Assembly (NCBI GenBank): GCA_964459445.1
Contig: CAYWMP010000105.1
Span: forward strand, 1-20,704
Origin: CAYWMP01 sp964459445
GTDB taxonomy: Bacteria > Desulfobacterota > DSM-4660 > Desulfatiglandales > HGW-15
Direction of reading: 5' to 3'
DNA: 20,704 nucleotides
The notes beneath the pieces are model-generated. The model ran no database searches and had not been told where the DNA came from. It saw only the letters and a list, made by a program, of their open reading frames with translations. Of this stretch, positions 6,128 through 14,477 are shown one piece after another. The position numbers were made by a program, and so were the translations under genes. Positions within the stretch are counted from its first letter, which is position 1, and each line of letters begins with the position of its first letter.

Positions 6128-8794
6128 TCAAATAAACTGCCTCGGTGAATTATAATTTTTCCTCCTGGTCATGAGGGCGGGGAGGACGATTAATGTGCAA
6201 ATCAGTGTCAAGCCGATCCCAATGGTCAGCAACAATCCCATACTCGCGGTTCCCCGATGGGGGGAGAGGGCCAGATTTCCAAAACCGCAAATGGTGGTCA
6301 GGGCACTAAAGAGAACGGCTCGGGCCGTACTGGTCCGCAGTATATAATCTTCATCAGGAGGAGCGGTCCGGATTCGGTGGGCCATATGAATACCACTATC
6401 GACTCCGATCCCCAGGATGAGCGGCAGGGCAATGACATTCGCAAAATTGAAGGGGATATTGAACAACACCGAAGAAGCGCCGGTCATGGCGCCGGCCAGA
6501 AGCAGCGGCAGCAGGACAAGAAGGGCATCGAGTTTTCGATCCATGAGTATGAAGAGAAGGATGGCAATCGCGATTAGGGAGGAAATAAGGGCCTGTCTGA
6601 AAGCACCGACGACCGCATCGCCTGCTTCAAGGAGAATAACCGGAAAACCTATGGCATCCTGGGTGATCCTTTGGACCGAGTCCACAAATTGCCGCAGGGC
6701 CTCCGGTTCGTTCAGATTCCTTTTTGGAAAGATCTCGACCCTCTGGCGACCGTCACTTGCAACCCACCTATTGACAAGTTCCCCGGGCAGCAGGTCTTTG
6801 GTTATCTTTTCAGCTGATAAAGAGGCCTGCAGAAGGCGCAGTCTTTCAGGAAGAGAGGATAGGAAACCGTCTTCAAGACGGCGAATCATCGCTTCTTTGG
6901 GAGGTTTCTCACGGGTTTTGATATCTGTTTCAAACCGATCGAGTGCATTACTCAGCCGACGGACATGGTTTGTTAAAGGGGAAGCCTTGTGGCGGTCGTC
7001 ATATTTTACCAGAGTCGACCGGAGTTTTTGGATGGCCGCAAATTGTTCGGATATGGATGGGGAGGATAGGACCTCTGAGCCCCCAAGGTCCGGTCCCAGA
7101 ATCAGGGAGATTTCTTCAATCAGGGCAAGCTTTTCCTTCTGCTCTGAAGGGATAAAATCGGCCGAAGCGATACCCTCATCAACCGGTTCCAGACGGGACA
7201 AACGTTCCTTGAGATCCTTTGCGGCCTGAGCGTCGGCAGTGAGGACCACCAGGCTCCAGGGAGAGTACTTGGCCTGGGCGAGGAGTTCCTTGAATGTGGC
7301 GACAGATTCGCTTTCAGGATCTCTAAGATTAAGGGTGTTATGGTCGAAGGTGACACCCGGGAGCAGGAGAAGGGACCCCAACCCGATCACTATGGACCCG
7401 ATCCTTATGACCCTGGGAATACGTTGCGGTATGGTTAAAAGCGACAACTGTGACCCCTTGGATCTTTCCGTGTTCATATTTGGGGGTCTCCGGATGGGCA
7501 TCAGTGTAAGCAGGGCAGGGAGAACGGTCAGGTTCGCGATCAAACCGATGAACATGCCTGTTCCGGAAATGAGGCCCAGCTCGGCAACGCCCTTAAATAC
7601 CGTGGGAATAAAGGCATAAAAGCCGATGGCGGTGGTGAAGGCACACAGCACCAAAGAACTGCCTATGTCTCTGGCCGTTTGTTGCAGTGCCAGCGTCTGC
7701 GGTTGGCCCTGGAAAAGGAGTTCCTTAAAGCGCAGGCAGAAGTGGATAGCATAGTCCACGCCCAGGCCTATATACAAAACGGCGAATGCCACGGAGATCA
7801 TATTGAGATGCCCTACCGCCCCGGTGGCAAACCCTGCTGTCCATATAAGACCCATAATGAGGGTAGTGAGGGTGGCAAGCACAAGCCTTGGGGACCTCAG
7901 ACCCAGGAAGAGAACGATGACGACCATAATCAGGGCAAGAATGCCGGCCATGCCTGCTCCACGGCTGACACTTTGAAGCTCTTCAAATTCCAAGGCAACA
8001 CTTCCTGTCAATCTTACTCGAATGCCGTTCACAGGGTTGAGATGGAGTTCTTTTGCAATACGGCGGACCGCATCCATGGCAGCACCGCCCGGAAGGAGTT
8101 TTGAATAGTCGATAAGCGGCTGTGCGATGATGAAGCGTCGACGCCCATCAGGGTTTGCATCCTGACCCTTCATCAAATCAATCCAGGACATATGATAGGG
8201 GCTTTCATGGAAAGCCGCGTCAAAGGCGTTGCTTACGTGATCCAAGACCTGTGCCAAATCAATGTCTTCACCTTCCATGACAGCCTCAATCCCATTGTCC
8301 AGCATCCTGAGAAGACCTTTTAGACTCATATCCTGCGATAGTTTCGCAAGAAAAGTTTGAGCGGCTGCCAGATTGTCAGCCAGATCCTCAAGTTCTTTCA
8401 GGTTAAGGTAGAGAAGACCGTTTTGTTCAAAAAACCGACCGCTCCCCGGCATATAGATGCTTTTGAAAACTTGTTGTTCACGCTTCAGTCGCTCGGCCAG
8501 TTTTGAGCCGGCATCTTGAGCCAGGTCGGGTGTGTCACCATTGATTACGATAAGCAAAACATTGTCGTATTGGGGGAAGGCTTTTTTATGGTCGATGTTA
8601 AGTCTTCGAAAGTGGAGGGTTTCAGAGAGCATGTCCTCGGTGTCTGTGCTGATGCCGAGGTTTTTTGTGGTGAAGTAAAGCAGGGAACCGCTGATCAGAA
8701 TGGAAAGCATAACGACCCACGCAGCAAAGCGTTGCACTTCACTGACCCACCAGGCCAATGTATCTCCAAGTCGTTTTCCGCCGTGTTTCAACAT
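6128..8794 (-). CDS. hpnN: Hopanoid-associated RND transporter HpnN
   Basis: This 888-residue RND/MMPL-type inner-membrane protein has the duplicated RND plan: an N-terminal helix (about 24-41), a large periplasmic domain, a bundle of about five helices, a further helix (about 465-480), a second periplasmic domain and a final helix bundle. The MMPL-type motif GLGVDYAIH (343-351) is repeated as GIGVDSGIH (795-803). In Rhodopseudomonas palustris HpnN is required to move hopanoids to the outer membrane. The assignment rests on this architecture together with the adjacent hpnG-shc-hpnM genes. The gene follows hpnG after 142 bases. No strong ribosome binding site precedes the ATG. The stop codon is the first TGA of the flanking inverted repeat. 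Confidence 0.92.
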   Translation of the reverse strand: MLKHGGKRLGDTLAWWVSEVQRFAAWVVMLSILISGSLLYFTTKNLGISTDTEDMLSETLHFRRLNIDHKKAFPQYDNVLLIVINGDTPDLAQDAGSKLAERLKREQQVFKSIYMPGSGRFFEQNGLLYLNLKELEDLADNLAAAQTFLAKLSQDMSLKGLLRMLDNGIEAVMEGEDIDLAQVLDHVSNAFDAAFHESPYHMSWIDLMKGQDANPDGRRRFIIAQPLIDYSKLLPGGAAMDAVRRIAKELHLNPVNGIRVRLTGSVALEFEELQSVSRGAGMAGILALIMVVIVLFLGLRSPRLVLATLTTLIMGLIWTAGFATGAVGHLNMISVAFAVLYIGLGVDYAIHFCLRFKELLFQGQPQTLALQQTARDIGSSLVLCAFTTAIGFYAFIPTVFKGVAELGLISGTGMFIGLIANLTVLPALLTLMPIRRPPNMNTERSKGSQLSLLTIPQRIPRVIRIGSIVIGLGSLLLLPGVTFDHNTLNLRDPESESVATFKELLAQAKYSPWSLVVLTADAQAAKDLKERLSRLEPVDEGIASADFIPSEQKEKLALIEEISLILGPDLGGSEVLSSPSISEQFAAIQKLRSTLVKYDDRHKASPLTNHVRRLSNALDRFETDIKTREKPPKEAMIRRLEDGFLSSLPERLRLLQASLSAEKITKDLLPGELVNRWVASDGRQRVEIFPKRNLNEPEALRQFVDSVQRITQDAIGFPVILLEAGDAVVGAFRQALISSLIAIAILLFILMDRKLDALLVLLPLLLAGAMTGASSVLFNIPFNFANVIALPLILGIGVDSGIHMAHRIRTAPPDEDYILRTSTARAVLFSALTTICGFGNLALSPHRGTASMGLLLTIGIGLTLICTLIVLPALMTRRKNYNSPRQFI

Positions 8795-8818
8795 TAGGAT
8801 AGGTTCAGGGCTTTTACT

Positions 8819-8858
8819 CGCCGCACTTCTTGCGGGTTAACTAGCCAAAAGTACGGCG
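8819..8858. repeat. Alternative hairpins between hpnG and hpnN
   Basis: The outer arms CGCCGCACTT (8819-8828) and AAGTACGGCG (8849-8858) pair at 9 of 10 positions. An inner, competing stem pairs CCGCA (8821-8825) with TGCGG (8831-8835). The two cannot form together. The pair lies about 25 bases before the hpnN start, on the untranslated stretch of the transcript. Confidence 0.45.
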
Positions 8859-8936
8859 GGCAAGGTTCAAAGGTTTAATTAGGGAATAAAACATCCCATA
8901 CGTCCTTGGTCTATGCAGGGGCACTAGGGATGATGA

Positions 8937-9692
8937 TCAAGGGGCAAGGAAATGATACCCTGCATGACGCACTAAACGGCATAGGGTTGTTTGTGCTTTG
9001 CCAAAACCTCGACCGAGACGGATGAGTCCGGGCAATTCATATGGGTGTCGCATCATCTTCAAGAATAGATGGAAGAATCGAAGATGGCCTTTTTCGTCTA
9101 GGGCAGATTCCATGTTGCCCAGAATGGTCATTTTTGCGGGATCGGCAATGGCGCGAATGACCAAGAAGGGAACATTCGATTGCTTGGCGATCTCGGCAAC
9201 GGCGCCGCTTTCCATGTCCACGGCAATGGCTTTCCGGTTTTTAAACATTTCTAATTTCTCAGCAGGGCTACGCAGAACTGTGGGGCTATGAAATAATGCT
9301 CCCGTGTGAATCTCAAAATGTCCGCGGAGATAAGAAAGCAGACGTTTGAGCCAGGCATGGTCAACAGGCAAAGTTGTATTATCGGATGAAATAATTCGTT
9401 CCGGGAGGATAAGGCTGCCGGAAGATAACGCCGGATCCAGGCCTCCAGCGCATCCCCAGGATATCAGGGCAGTCGCTCCTTTTCCAAGCAAGGCTGCCGC
9501 AGCGCGAGAGGCGCGGATAGGGCCGACACCAGAGATTATTCCGATAACACCATGAGGCAGATTAAAATATTCACACGTTCGCGGAGGATTTTCAAGAAGA
9601 CTCCGGGCCTCCACCACGGTAGGGACTATGAGGCCTGGTGTCGTCAAGCCGATGATTTGCTCTGAAGGTTGCGATACCGTGCCAGGGCCCAT
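8937..9692 (-). CDS. hpnG: Adenosylhopane nucleoside phosphorylase HpnG
   Basis: This 251-residue purine-nucleoside-phosphorylase/MTAN-fold enzyme is the family that removes adenine from adenosylhopane, producing the ribosylhopane-type intermediate. The glycine-rich substrate loop appears as SWGCAGGLDPALSSG (about 78-92) and the nucleoside-binding DMES at 159-162. Its position right after shc supports HpnG over a housekeeping nucleosidase. The start is uncertain. The ATG at 9692 lies 49 bases inside shc and lacks a ribosome binding site. A TTG at 9647 would overlap the shc stop as TTGA, a common coupling arrangement, and would give a start (TTPGLIVPTVVEAR) closer to the expected N terminus. 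Confidence 0.88.
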   Translation of the reverse strand: MGPGTVSQPSEQIIGLTTPGLIVPTVVEARSLLENPPRTCEYFNLPHGVIGIISGVGPIRASRAAAALLGKGATALISWGCAGGLDPALSSGSLILPERIISSDNTTLPVDHAWLKRLLSYLRGHFEIHTGALFHSPTVLRSPAEKLEMFKNRKAIAVDMESGAVAEIAKQSNVPFLVIRAIADPAKMTILGNMESALDEKGHLRFFHLFLKMMRHPYELPGLIRLGRGFGKAQTTLCRLVRHAGYHFLAP

Positions 9693-11599
9693 AGGGGAAA
9701 GTATTTATCATACCCATGGTATTTTAGATAGAAGACCCTCGGAAATCCGGGTGCCGTATAAGCCTCGTCTTCCCACAGACCGCTGTCCTTTTGTGTGTGT
9801 AGCAGAAACGCCACCCCGCGCTCGATTTCTGGCGTGTTGCCTTCTCCGGCAGCCAGGAGGCCAAGCAGGGCCCAGGCCGTCTGGAAAGAGGTACTTTTCC
9901 ATTCACGTCTGGCATCTAGATCGCAATAGGAACAATTGCCTTCGCTCCAACCTCCATCCGGATGTTGCATCTGCTTTAGCCACCTTACGGCCCGTTTCAC
10001 ATGTTCTTTGTCTTCTTCCCGTCCGGCTTCTCCGAGTGCGACCAAGGCCGACCATGTGCCGTAGATGAAGTTGGTGCCCCAGCGCCCGAACCAGGAACCA
10101 TCCGGTTCCTGTTCCCTGCGAAGGAATTCAAGGCTTTTTTCAAGTATTGGTTGGGGGCCGTTATGGTTCATGGATGCCAAAAGCGTCACACAGCGCGCGC
10201 TGACATCGCTTGTTGGTGGATCCAGGAGGGCGCCGTGGTCGGCGAAGGGTATTTCATTCAGGTAATATTTTGTATTGTCCACGTCAAAGGCTGCAAAGCC
10301 ACCGTTCTTTGACTGCATACCCGAAAGCCATTCCACAGCGCGGGCAATGGTTTCAACATACCGGTTACCGTCGGCAAGATACATGGCCAAAGCAACCACA
10401 GCGGTATCGTCAAGATCAGGGTATTGGGGATTTTTGAATTCAAAGGGCCAACCGCCCCCCCTGAGATTGGGGCGATCCCTCTGCCAATCTCCCTTTTCAT
10501 CAAGTACTTGGCGGTCTTTGAGCCAATCCAAGGCTTTGATCACTTCACTCCCGACTTTCCCTCCCCCGACTTCGAGGAGAGTCAACGCTGCGAGGGCAGT
10601 ATCCCATATGGGGGAAAGACAAGGCTGTGGGTAAGCGGAATGCTCGTTGATGACCAGGAGATTCTCAAGAGCCCTCTTGGCATTCATACGGTGAGGATGG
10701 TCCGGAGAGTATCCAAGGACCTCCAGGGCTTCTAAGGCATTGACCATGGCAGGGAAAATGCCGCCCAAACCGTGCTCCTCATTAAGGCGTTCGATAAACC
10801 ATGTCTCGGCCTTCTTAAGCGCTCGATTGCGCATCCATTTCGGAATGAAGGGCTCGAGAAGTCGGCCGCTCCTTTCGAGCACCAGAAACGCACGGTTCAT
10901 CAAGGAACGGAAAGGAAAGTAGTCTTTTTCCTGTTCAGGCGGTGTGGTGAAAAGTTCTTGGACGTCGATTCGCCTCGGATTCTTGGCCCTCGGTTTAAGA
11001 CTGTAAAGGATAGACAGCGGGATCATTACCGTGCGGGACCAATAGGAAACCTTATTGAAATGGAAGGGGAACCACCGTGGCATAAGCATGATTTCAACGG
11101 GCAGAAAAGGGACGCCGCGCCAAGGGATCTCTCCAAACAGGACGAGCGTGTAACGGGTGAAGACATTGGTGTGAGCTGCGCCACCTTGGTCAAGGATCAT
11201 TTTGCGGGCCTTGACCATGTGGGGGGCTTCCGGATCATCACCAGCCAACTTCAGGGCATAATAGGCCTTAACCGTGCAACTCAGATCGAAGTCGCCGCCA
11301 CAATAAAGGTTCCAGCAGCCATCTTCACATTGATGTTTTCGGAGATAGACGGCAATTTTAGATTCTATGGTCTCGTCAATATCGCCCATGTAATGCATCA
11401 TCAGGATGTATTCGGCTGCAATGGTGGCGTCTGCTTCAAGCTCAAAAGACCAATAGCCGTCTTGATGCTGATAATGGTGGAGGGCGTTTCGGGCTTTTTC
11501 AATGGCCCTGTCGAGCTCAGGATTTGATGTTTGGTTTGTAGCAATATACCGGGTCGGTTTTGAAGGATCTAATCCAGGTTGAGACTCTATGGCTTCCAT
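9644..11599 (-). CDS. shc: Squalene-hopene cyclase
   Basis: This 651-residue enzyme catalyses cyclisation of squalene to hopene and hopanol, the committed hopanoid step, and acts as a monotopic protein on the inner membrane. The catalytic acid motif DxDD is present as DLDDTA (395-400). QW repeats run through the protein: QDGYWSFE (about 45), CEDGCWNL (about 91), KNGGFAAFD (about 431), EPDGSWFGRWG (about 498), HPDGGWSEG (about 546) and KDSGLWED (about 604). The C terminus PRVFYLKYHGYDKYFPLWALARY is typical. Length equals that of known Shc proteins. The ATG at 11599 gives a normal N terminus. The gene overlaps or abuts hpnG and follows hpnM after 145 bases containing two hairpins. Confidence 0.97.
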   Translation of the reverse strand: MEAIESQPGLDPSKPTRYIATNQTSNPELDRAIEKARNALHHYQHQDGYWSFELEADATIAAEYILMMHYMGDIDETIESKIAVYLRKHQCEDGCWNLYCGGDFDLSCTVKAYYALKLAGDDPEAPHMVKARKMILDQGGAAHTNVFTRYTLVLFGEIPWRGVPFLPVEIMLMPRWFPFHFNKVSYWSRTVMIPLSILYSLKPRAKNPRRIDVQELFTTPPEQEKDYFPFRSLMNRAFLVLERSGRLLEPFIPKWMRNRALKKAETWFIERLNEEHGLGGIFPAMVNALEALEVLGYSPDHPHRMNAKRALENLLVINEHSAYPQPCLSPIWDTALAALTLLEVGGGKVGSEVIKALDWLKDRQVLDEKGDWQRDRPNLRGGGWPFEFKNPQYPDLDDTAVVALAMYLADGNRYVETIARAVEWLSGMQSKNGGFAAFDVDNTKYYLNEIPFADHGALLDPPTSDVSARCVTLLASMNHNGPQPILEKSLEFLRREQEPDGSWFGRWGTNFIYGTWSALVALGEAGREEDKEHVKRAVRWLKQMQHPDGGWSEGNCSYCDLDARREWKSTSFQTAWALLGLLAAGEGNTPEIERGVAFLLHTQKDSGLWEDEAYTAPGFPRVFYLKYHGYDKYFPLWALARYRNLQSKSSA

Positions 11600-11658
11600 T
11601 TTTTATACCTGTTCACAGTACATAGGGAGCAGTCGGATCAGCATTCGCGATCGTTGCA

Positions 11659-11690
11659 TTGAATTTTTGATTTTGTTCTTCAAAATTCAA
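11659..11690. repeat. AT-rich hairpin in the shc leader
   Basis: TTGAATTTT (11659-11667) and AAAATTCAA (11682-11690) pair perfectly around a 14-base loop, about 60 bases upstream of the shc start. It could mark a leader or processing site; no promoter can be assigned with confidence. Confidence 0.5.
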
Positions 11691-11737
11691 AACATCTTAT
11701 GTTACCAATTGCACATTGGAAAAACAATCCAGACAAG

Positions 11738-11763
11738 TGCCACCTTACTCTGAATAGGTGGCA
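11738..11763. repeat. Hairpin overlapping the hpnM stop codon
   Basis: TGCCACCT (11738-11745) and AGGTGGCA (11756-11763) form a perfect 8-base stem with a 10-base loop that includes part of the hpnM stop codon. On the minus strand no T-run follows directly, so it is a weak terminator candidate at best. Confidence 0.45.
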
Positions 11764-12362
11764 ATTTTCTCGTTCAACTTGTCCATGAAGGCGTCATACC
11801 CGTTCCCTTTGATATAGGCCGTATAATCGGCTCTTTTCAAAGAAAGATCACTAACGCCTTCTGCTATGACATTGATGATCCGCCACGCTCCTTTATTTTT
11901 GTTAAGAATATAGTCTAGATCTATTCTTTCACCGTCGGGTTTTATAAGCTGTGTCCTCACCATGATGCGACCCCGGGGGAGACTTTCTTTTGAAGTCACG
12001 GTAAAGCGTTCGCCGGAGAATCCATCAAAACGGTTCGCATAGGTGGCTACACTCAAGTTGCTGAAGATCTCCACAAAGCGCCTTTTCTGATTATCGTCGA
12101 AGGTACGCCAGTACCTGCCAACGGCGATCTTTGCAATAAAAGGCAAATCGAATGTCTCCATGATGATGGGGTCGAGGCGTTTGAAGCGCCCTTCATAGCC
12201 CAGGGTTTTGGCCTCCTTCATGATATACAAGAGCTCGCTGTGGAGTTTATCAACAACCTGAGCCGGTGCATCAGTCCCAGAGGAATGGGATGGTAGGCTG
12301 AAACCTAATGCCAGGATACCGGCCATAAATAGGCGCGCGAAGTTCAACCCCGTACTCTTCAT
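11745..12362 (-). CDS. hpnM: Hopanoid-associated MlaC/Ttg2D-like periplasmic protein HpnM
   Basis: This 205-residue protein has an N-terminal signal peptide (residues 1 to about 28: basic start, hydrophobic FMAGILALGFSLP, cleavage region SHSSG). The MlaC/Ttg2D (toluene-tolerance) domain follows, with FNLPFIAKIAVG-type residues (ETFDLPFIAKIAVGRYW), FSNLSVATYANRF and the C-terminal WRIINVIAEGVSDLSLKR. MlaC-type proteins carry lipids through the periplasm. HpnM is the hopanoid-linked member, here between hpnL and shc. The ATG at 12362 is preferred because AGGTG lies six bases upstream (12369-12373); an ATG at 12377 would add five residues. Confidence 0.9.
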   Translation of the reverse strand: MKSTGLNFARLFMAGILALGFSLPSHSSGTDAPAQVVDKLHSELLYIMKEAKTLGYEGRFKRLDPIIMETFDLPFIAKIAVGRYWRTFDDNQKRRFVEIFSNLSVATYANRFDGFSGERFTVTSKESLPRGRIMVRTQLIKPDGERIDLDYILNKNKGAWRIINVIAEGVSDLSLKRADYTAYIKGNGYDAFMDKLNEKIATYSE

Positions 12363-12415
12363 TGTCAACACCTGCATCTATAGTCGTTCATTAAATTCAT
12401 TTCTTACACTCCCCA

Positions 12416-13423
12416 CTATTCCCTTGCCCGAGAGGTTGATTTTCCTAACCTTTCCAAAATGCGTTCCCAAAGGGCATGGCCTTCCGCAATCTGCCAGACA
12501 ACGAGTCCGGGTACACCCAGCAGCAGTTCACGGACCCTTTTTGTCAAAGAAAGGGCAAGAGAGATTTCAGGTGAGAGACCGAGCACGCCGCCAAACACCA
12601 AATAACCTCCCTCCTGAACACCAAGTCCTCCGGGTATAAGGAATGCCGCGGCCCTTACGGCCTGGCCAAGACTTTCGAGGAGAAAGGCTTGGATCAGGCT
12701 GACGGGAGAGCCAAGAAAATGAAGGGCCAGCCAGACCTCTCCCGTACCGACAATCCATCCGCCGAGGCGCCAAAGGCCGGCATAGAAGAGACTTTGCCGT
12801 TCCCTGTAAATATTTCGGATTCGGGCATCGAGGGCATCTGCGTCCCCGGTCAAGGACTCCAAGTCCCTATTTCCTGGGAGGCGAAGAAGAATTCTAACAA
12901 ATCCCCCGAACATCCCCAATTCTTGGGCAAGGCAAAATCCGGCAACAAGAAGGACCATGACACCTAAGCCAACAAGGACAGGCCACAATAGCTCACGTCC
13001 CCCAACATGGAACAATAGGGCCACACCCATCAGCGTAAATAGGATCTGGGTAACCACACTGAGTGTGAGTTCAACGACAACGCTTGCCCCTGAGAGCGTT
13101 CCGGGAAAACCCCGATGCATAATCAGCCTAGCCTTGGCGAAATCACCTCCCATTTGCGCAACAGGGAGCAGTCCATTAATGGATTCACCGATCCATCGCG
13201 CCCACAGGGTCACGATAAAGGAAGGCCTGTGGCCTTTCGGGAAGAGAATTCGCCATGCGCCGGCATCGATGATCAGGGGGAGGATGTGGAACAGGGTGAC
13301 CCATAAAAGACCCCAGCCGGAAACGGCCAGGGCTGTGGCCACATCCCTAAGACCATGATAGGCAATCAGGAGGGTGAACAGGGCGAGCCCTGCTAATAGG
13401 AGGAAGTAGGCGCTAATCTTCAT
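12416..13423 (-). CDS. hpnL: Hopanoid-associated membrane protein HpnL
   Basis: This 335-residue polytopic inner-membrane protein belongs to the lysylphosphatidylglycerol-synthase transmembrane/UPF0104-like family. About eight hydrophobic segments are visible. The family motif near the second/third helix is ESINGLLPVAQMGGDFAKARL, and the late conserved segment is AAFLIPGGLGVQEGGYL. No soluble catalytic domain is present. HpnL is a conserved member of hopanoid loci; its biochemical role is not established. It starts 13 bases after the hpnA stop; the ATG at 13423 was used, and a GTG at 13432 is the alternative. hpnM follows after 53 bases. Confidence 0.87.
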   Translation of the reverse strand: MKISAYFLLLAGLALFTLLIAYHGLRDVATALAVSGWGLLWVTLFHILPLIIDAGAWRILFPKGHRPSFIVTLWARWIGESINGLLPVAQMGGDFAKARLIMHRGFPGTLSGASVVVELTLSVVTQILFTLMGVALLFHVGGRELLWPVLVGLGVMVLLVAGFCLAQELGMFGGFVRILLRLPGNRDLESLTGDADALDARIRNIYRERQSLFYAGLWRLGGWIVGTGEVWLALHFLGSPVSLIQAFLLESLGQAVRAAAFLIPGGLGVQEGGYLVFGGVLGLSPEISLALSLTKRVRELLLGVPGLVVWQIAEGHALWERILERLGKSTSRARE

Positions 13424-13435
13424 TCTATGCACATA

Positions 13436-14434
13436 TTAACGGAGATATCCGTGCTGCCGGTACCACGCAACAGCATCCTCAAGGGCCTCTTTGACGGGGC
13501 GTGGCCTGAATCCCAATTCACGCTTTGCCTTCTGCTGCGAAAAAAACATCTGCTTTTTGGCCAGTCGGATCCCATCAACGGTCAGCATGGGGTTTTCATG
13601 GCCGGTGAGCCTGGCCAATGTTTCGACAATATAGGCGACCGGCAACACCAGGTTGTGGGGAAGGCGAACCTTTGGTTTGGGGTATCCGGTGACGGCGGAT
13701 AATTCAAAGAGGATCTTTTTGAGGGTCATGTTTTGGGCCCCAAGGATATAGCGTTCACCCACCCGGCCGGCTTCATAGGCCAGAAGGTGACCCCGGGCCA
13801 CATCGTCAACATGGACGAGGTTGAGGCCGGTGTCCACATAGGCGGGCATTTTCCCCGATGCCGCCTGGAGTATCATTTGACCTGTTGGGGTCGACTTGAT
13901 GTCTCGAGGACCTATGGGAGTTGAAGGATTTACAATGACCGCTGGAAGGCCCCGTTCCTTGATCATAGAAAAAACCTCGGCCTCGGCCAGGAACCTGGAG
14001 CGTTTGTAATGACCGATCATGTCCTTGAAGGCTACGGGGACGTTTTCATCGGCCGGGCTCCCGTCCTCTTTGAGGCCAAGGGTTGCCACGCTACTCGTAT
14101 AGACGATACGCGTAACCCCAGTGTTGACCGCGGCCTCCATAATGTTTCGCGTGCCCAGGACATTGGTTAGATACATCTCCTTTGGTCTTGGAACCCAAAG
14201 TCGATAATCGGCGGCCACGTGAAAGAGGGCCTCACAGCCCTTCAGGGCAATGGCCAAGGAATTCCTGTTCTTGAGATCTCCCGCAACCACTTCGACCGGC
14301 GGCAGACCGGCAAGGTTACGGCGATCGCTGTCCGGGCGAACCATAGCTCGCACTTGATGTCCTTTTCGCAGAAGCTCACGCACCACGGCGGAACCGACAA
14401 ATCCGGTTGCTCCTGTGATCAGGGTTTTTGTCAT
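13436..14434 (-). CDS. hpnA: Hopanoid-associated sugar epimerase HpnA (extended SDR)
   Basis: This 332-residue NAD(P)-dependent extended short-chain dehydrogenase/reductase resembles dihydroflavonol reductase and is the HpnA type found in hopanoid loci. The Rossmann loop is GATGFVG (8-14). The Ser/Thr of the catalytic triad lies in YTSSVATLG (112-120). The catalytic Tyr is in GHYKRSR (Tyr143). At the usual Tyr+4 Lys position the codon AGG encodes Arg147, a change at a key residue. The rest is well preserved (HVDDVARGHLLAYE, YILGAQNMTLK), so the gene looks functional. The ATG at 14434 starts right at the Rossmann strand; an ORF extension upstream to 14533 overlaps the squalene synthase gene and is unlikely to be coding. 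Confidence 0.88.
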   Translation of the reverse strand: MTKTLITGATGFVGSAVVRELLRKGHQVRAMVRPDSDRRNLAGLPPVEVVAGDLKNRNSLAIALKGCEALFHVAADYRLWVPRPKEMYLTNVLGTRNIMEAAVNTGVTRIVYTSSVATLGLKEDGSPADENVPVAFKDMIGHYKRSRFLAEAEVFSMIKERGLPAVIVNPSTPIGPRDIKSTPTGQMILQAASGKMPAYVDTGLNLVHVDDVARGHLLAYEAGRVGERYILGAQNMTLKKILFELSAVTGYPKPKVRLPHNLVLPVAYIVETLARLTGHENPMLTVDGIRLAKKQMFFSQQKAKRELGFRPRPVKEALEDAVAWYRQHGYLR

Positions 14435-14477
14435 GCTTTTTCCATTGGTCGAGGTCCCGGTGCGGTCTCCGAGGTCT

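Larger units (their letters stand above)
5871..6130. repeat. Second intergenic element with GACAGGATAA inverted ends
   Basis: The left end GACAGGATAA (5871-5880) is repeated exactly on the minus strand at 6129-6120, where the arm reads TGACAGGATAACAGGATC. After ten matching bases the arms continue with one-base indels and mismatches. The TGA opening the right arm is the stop codon of hpnN. The element fills the gap between hpnN and the nucleotidyltransferase and encloses two strong hairpins. Confidence 0.55.

Noticed and set aside
6417..7229. 270-codon plus-strand ORF
   Set aside because: Antisense to hpnN; Ser/Arg-rich low-complexity product typical of a shadow frame.
10772..11527. 251-codon plus-strand ORF
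   Set aside because: It lies antisense within shc, whose frame has full family motifs; the opposite-strand product has no recognisable domain.
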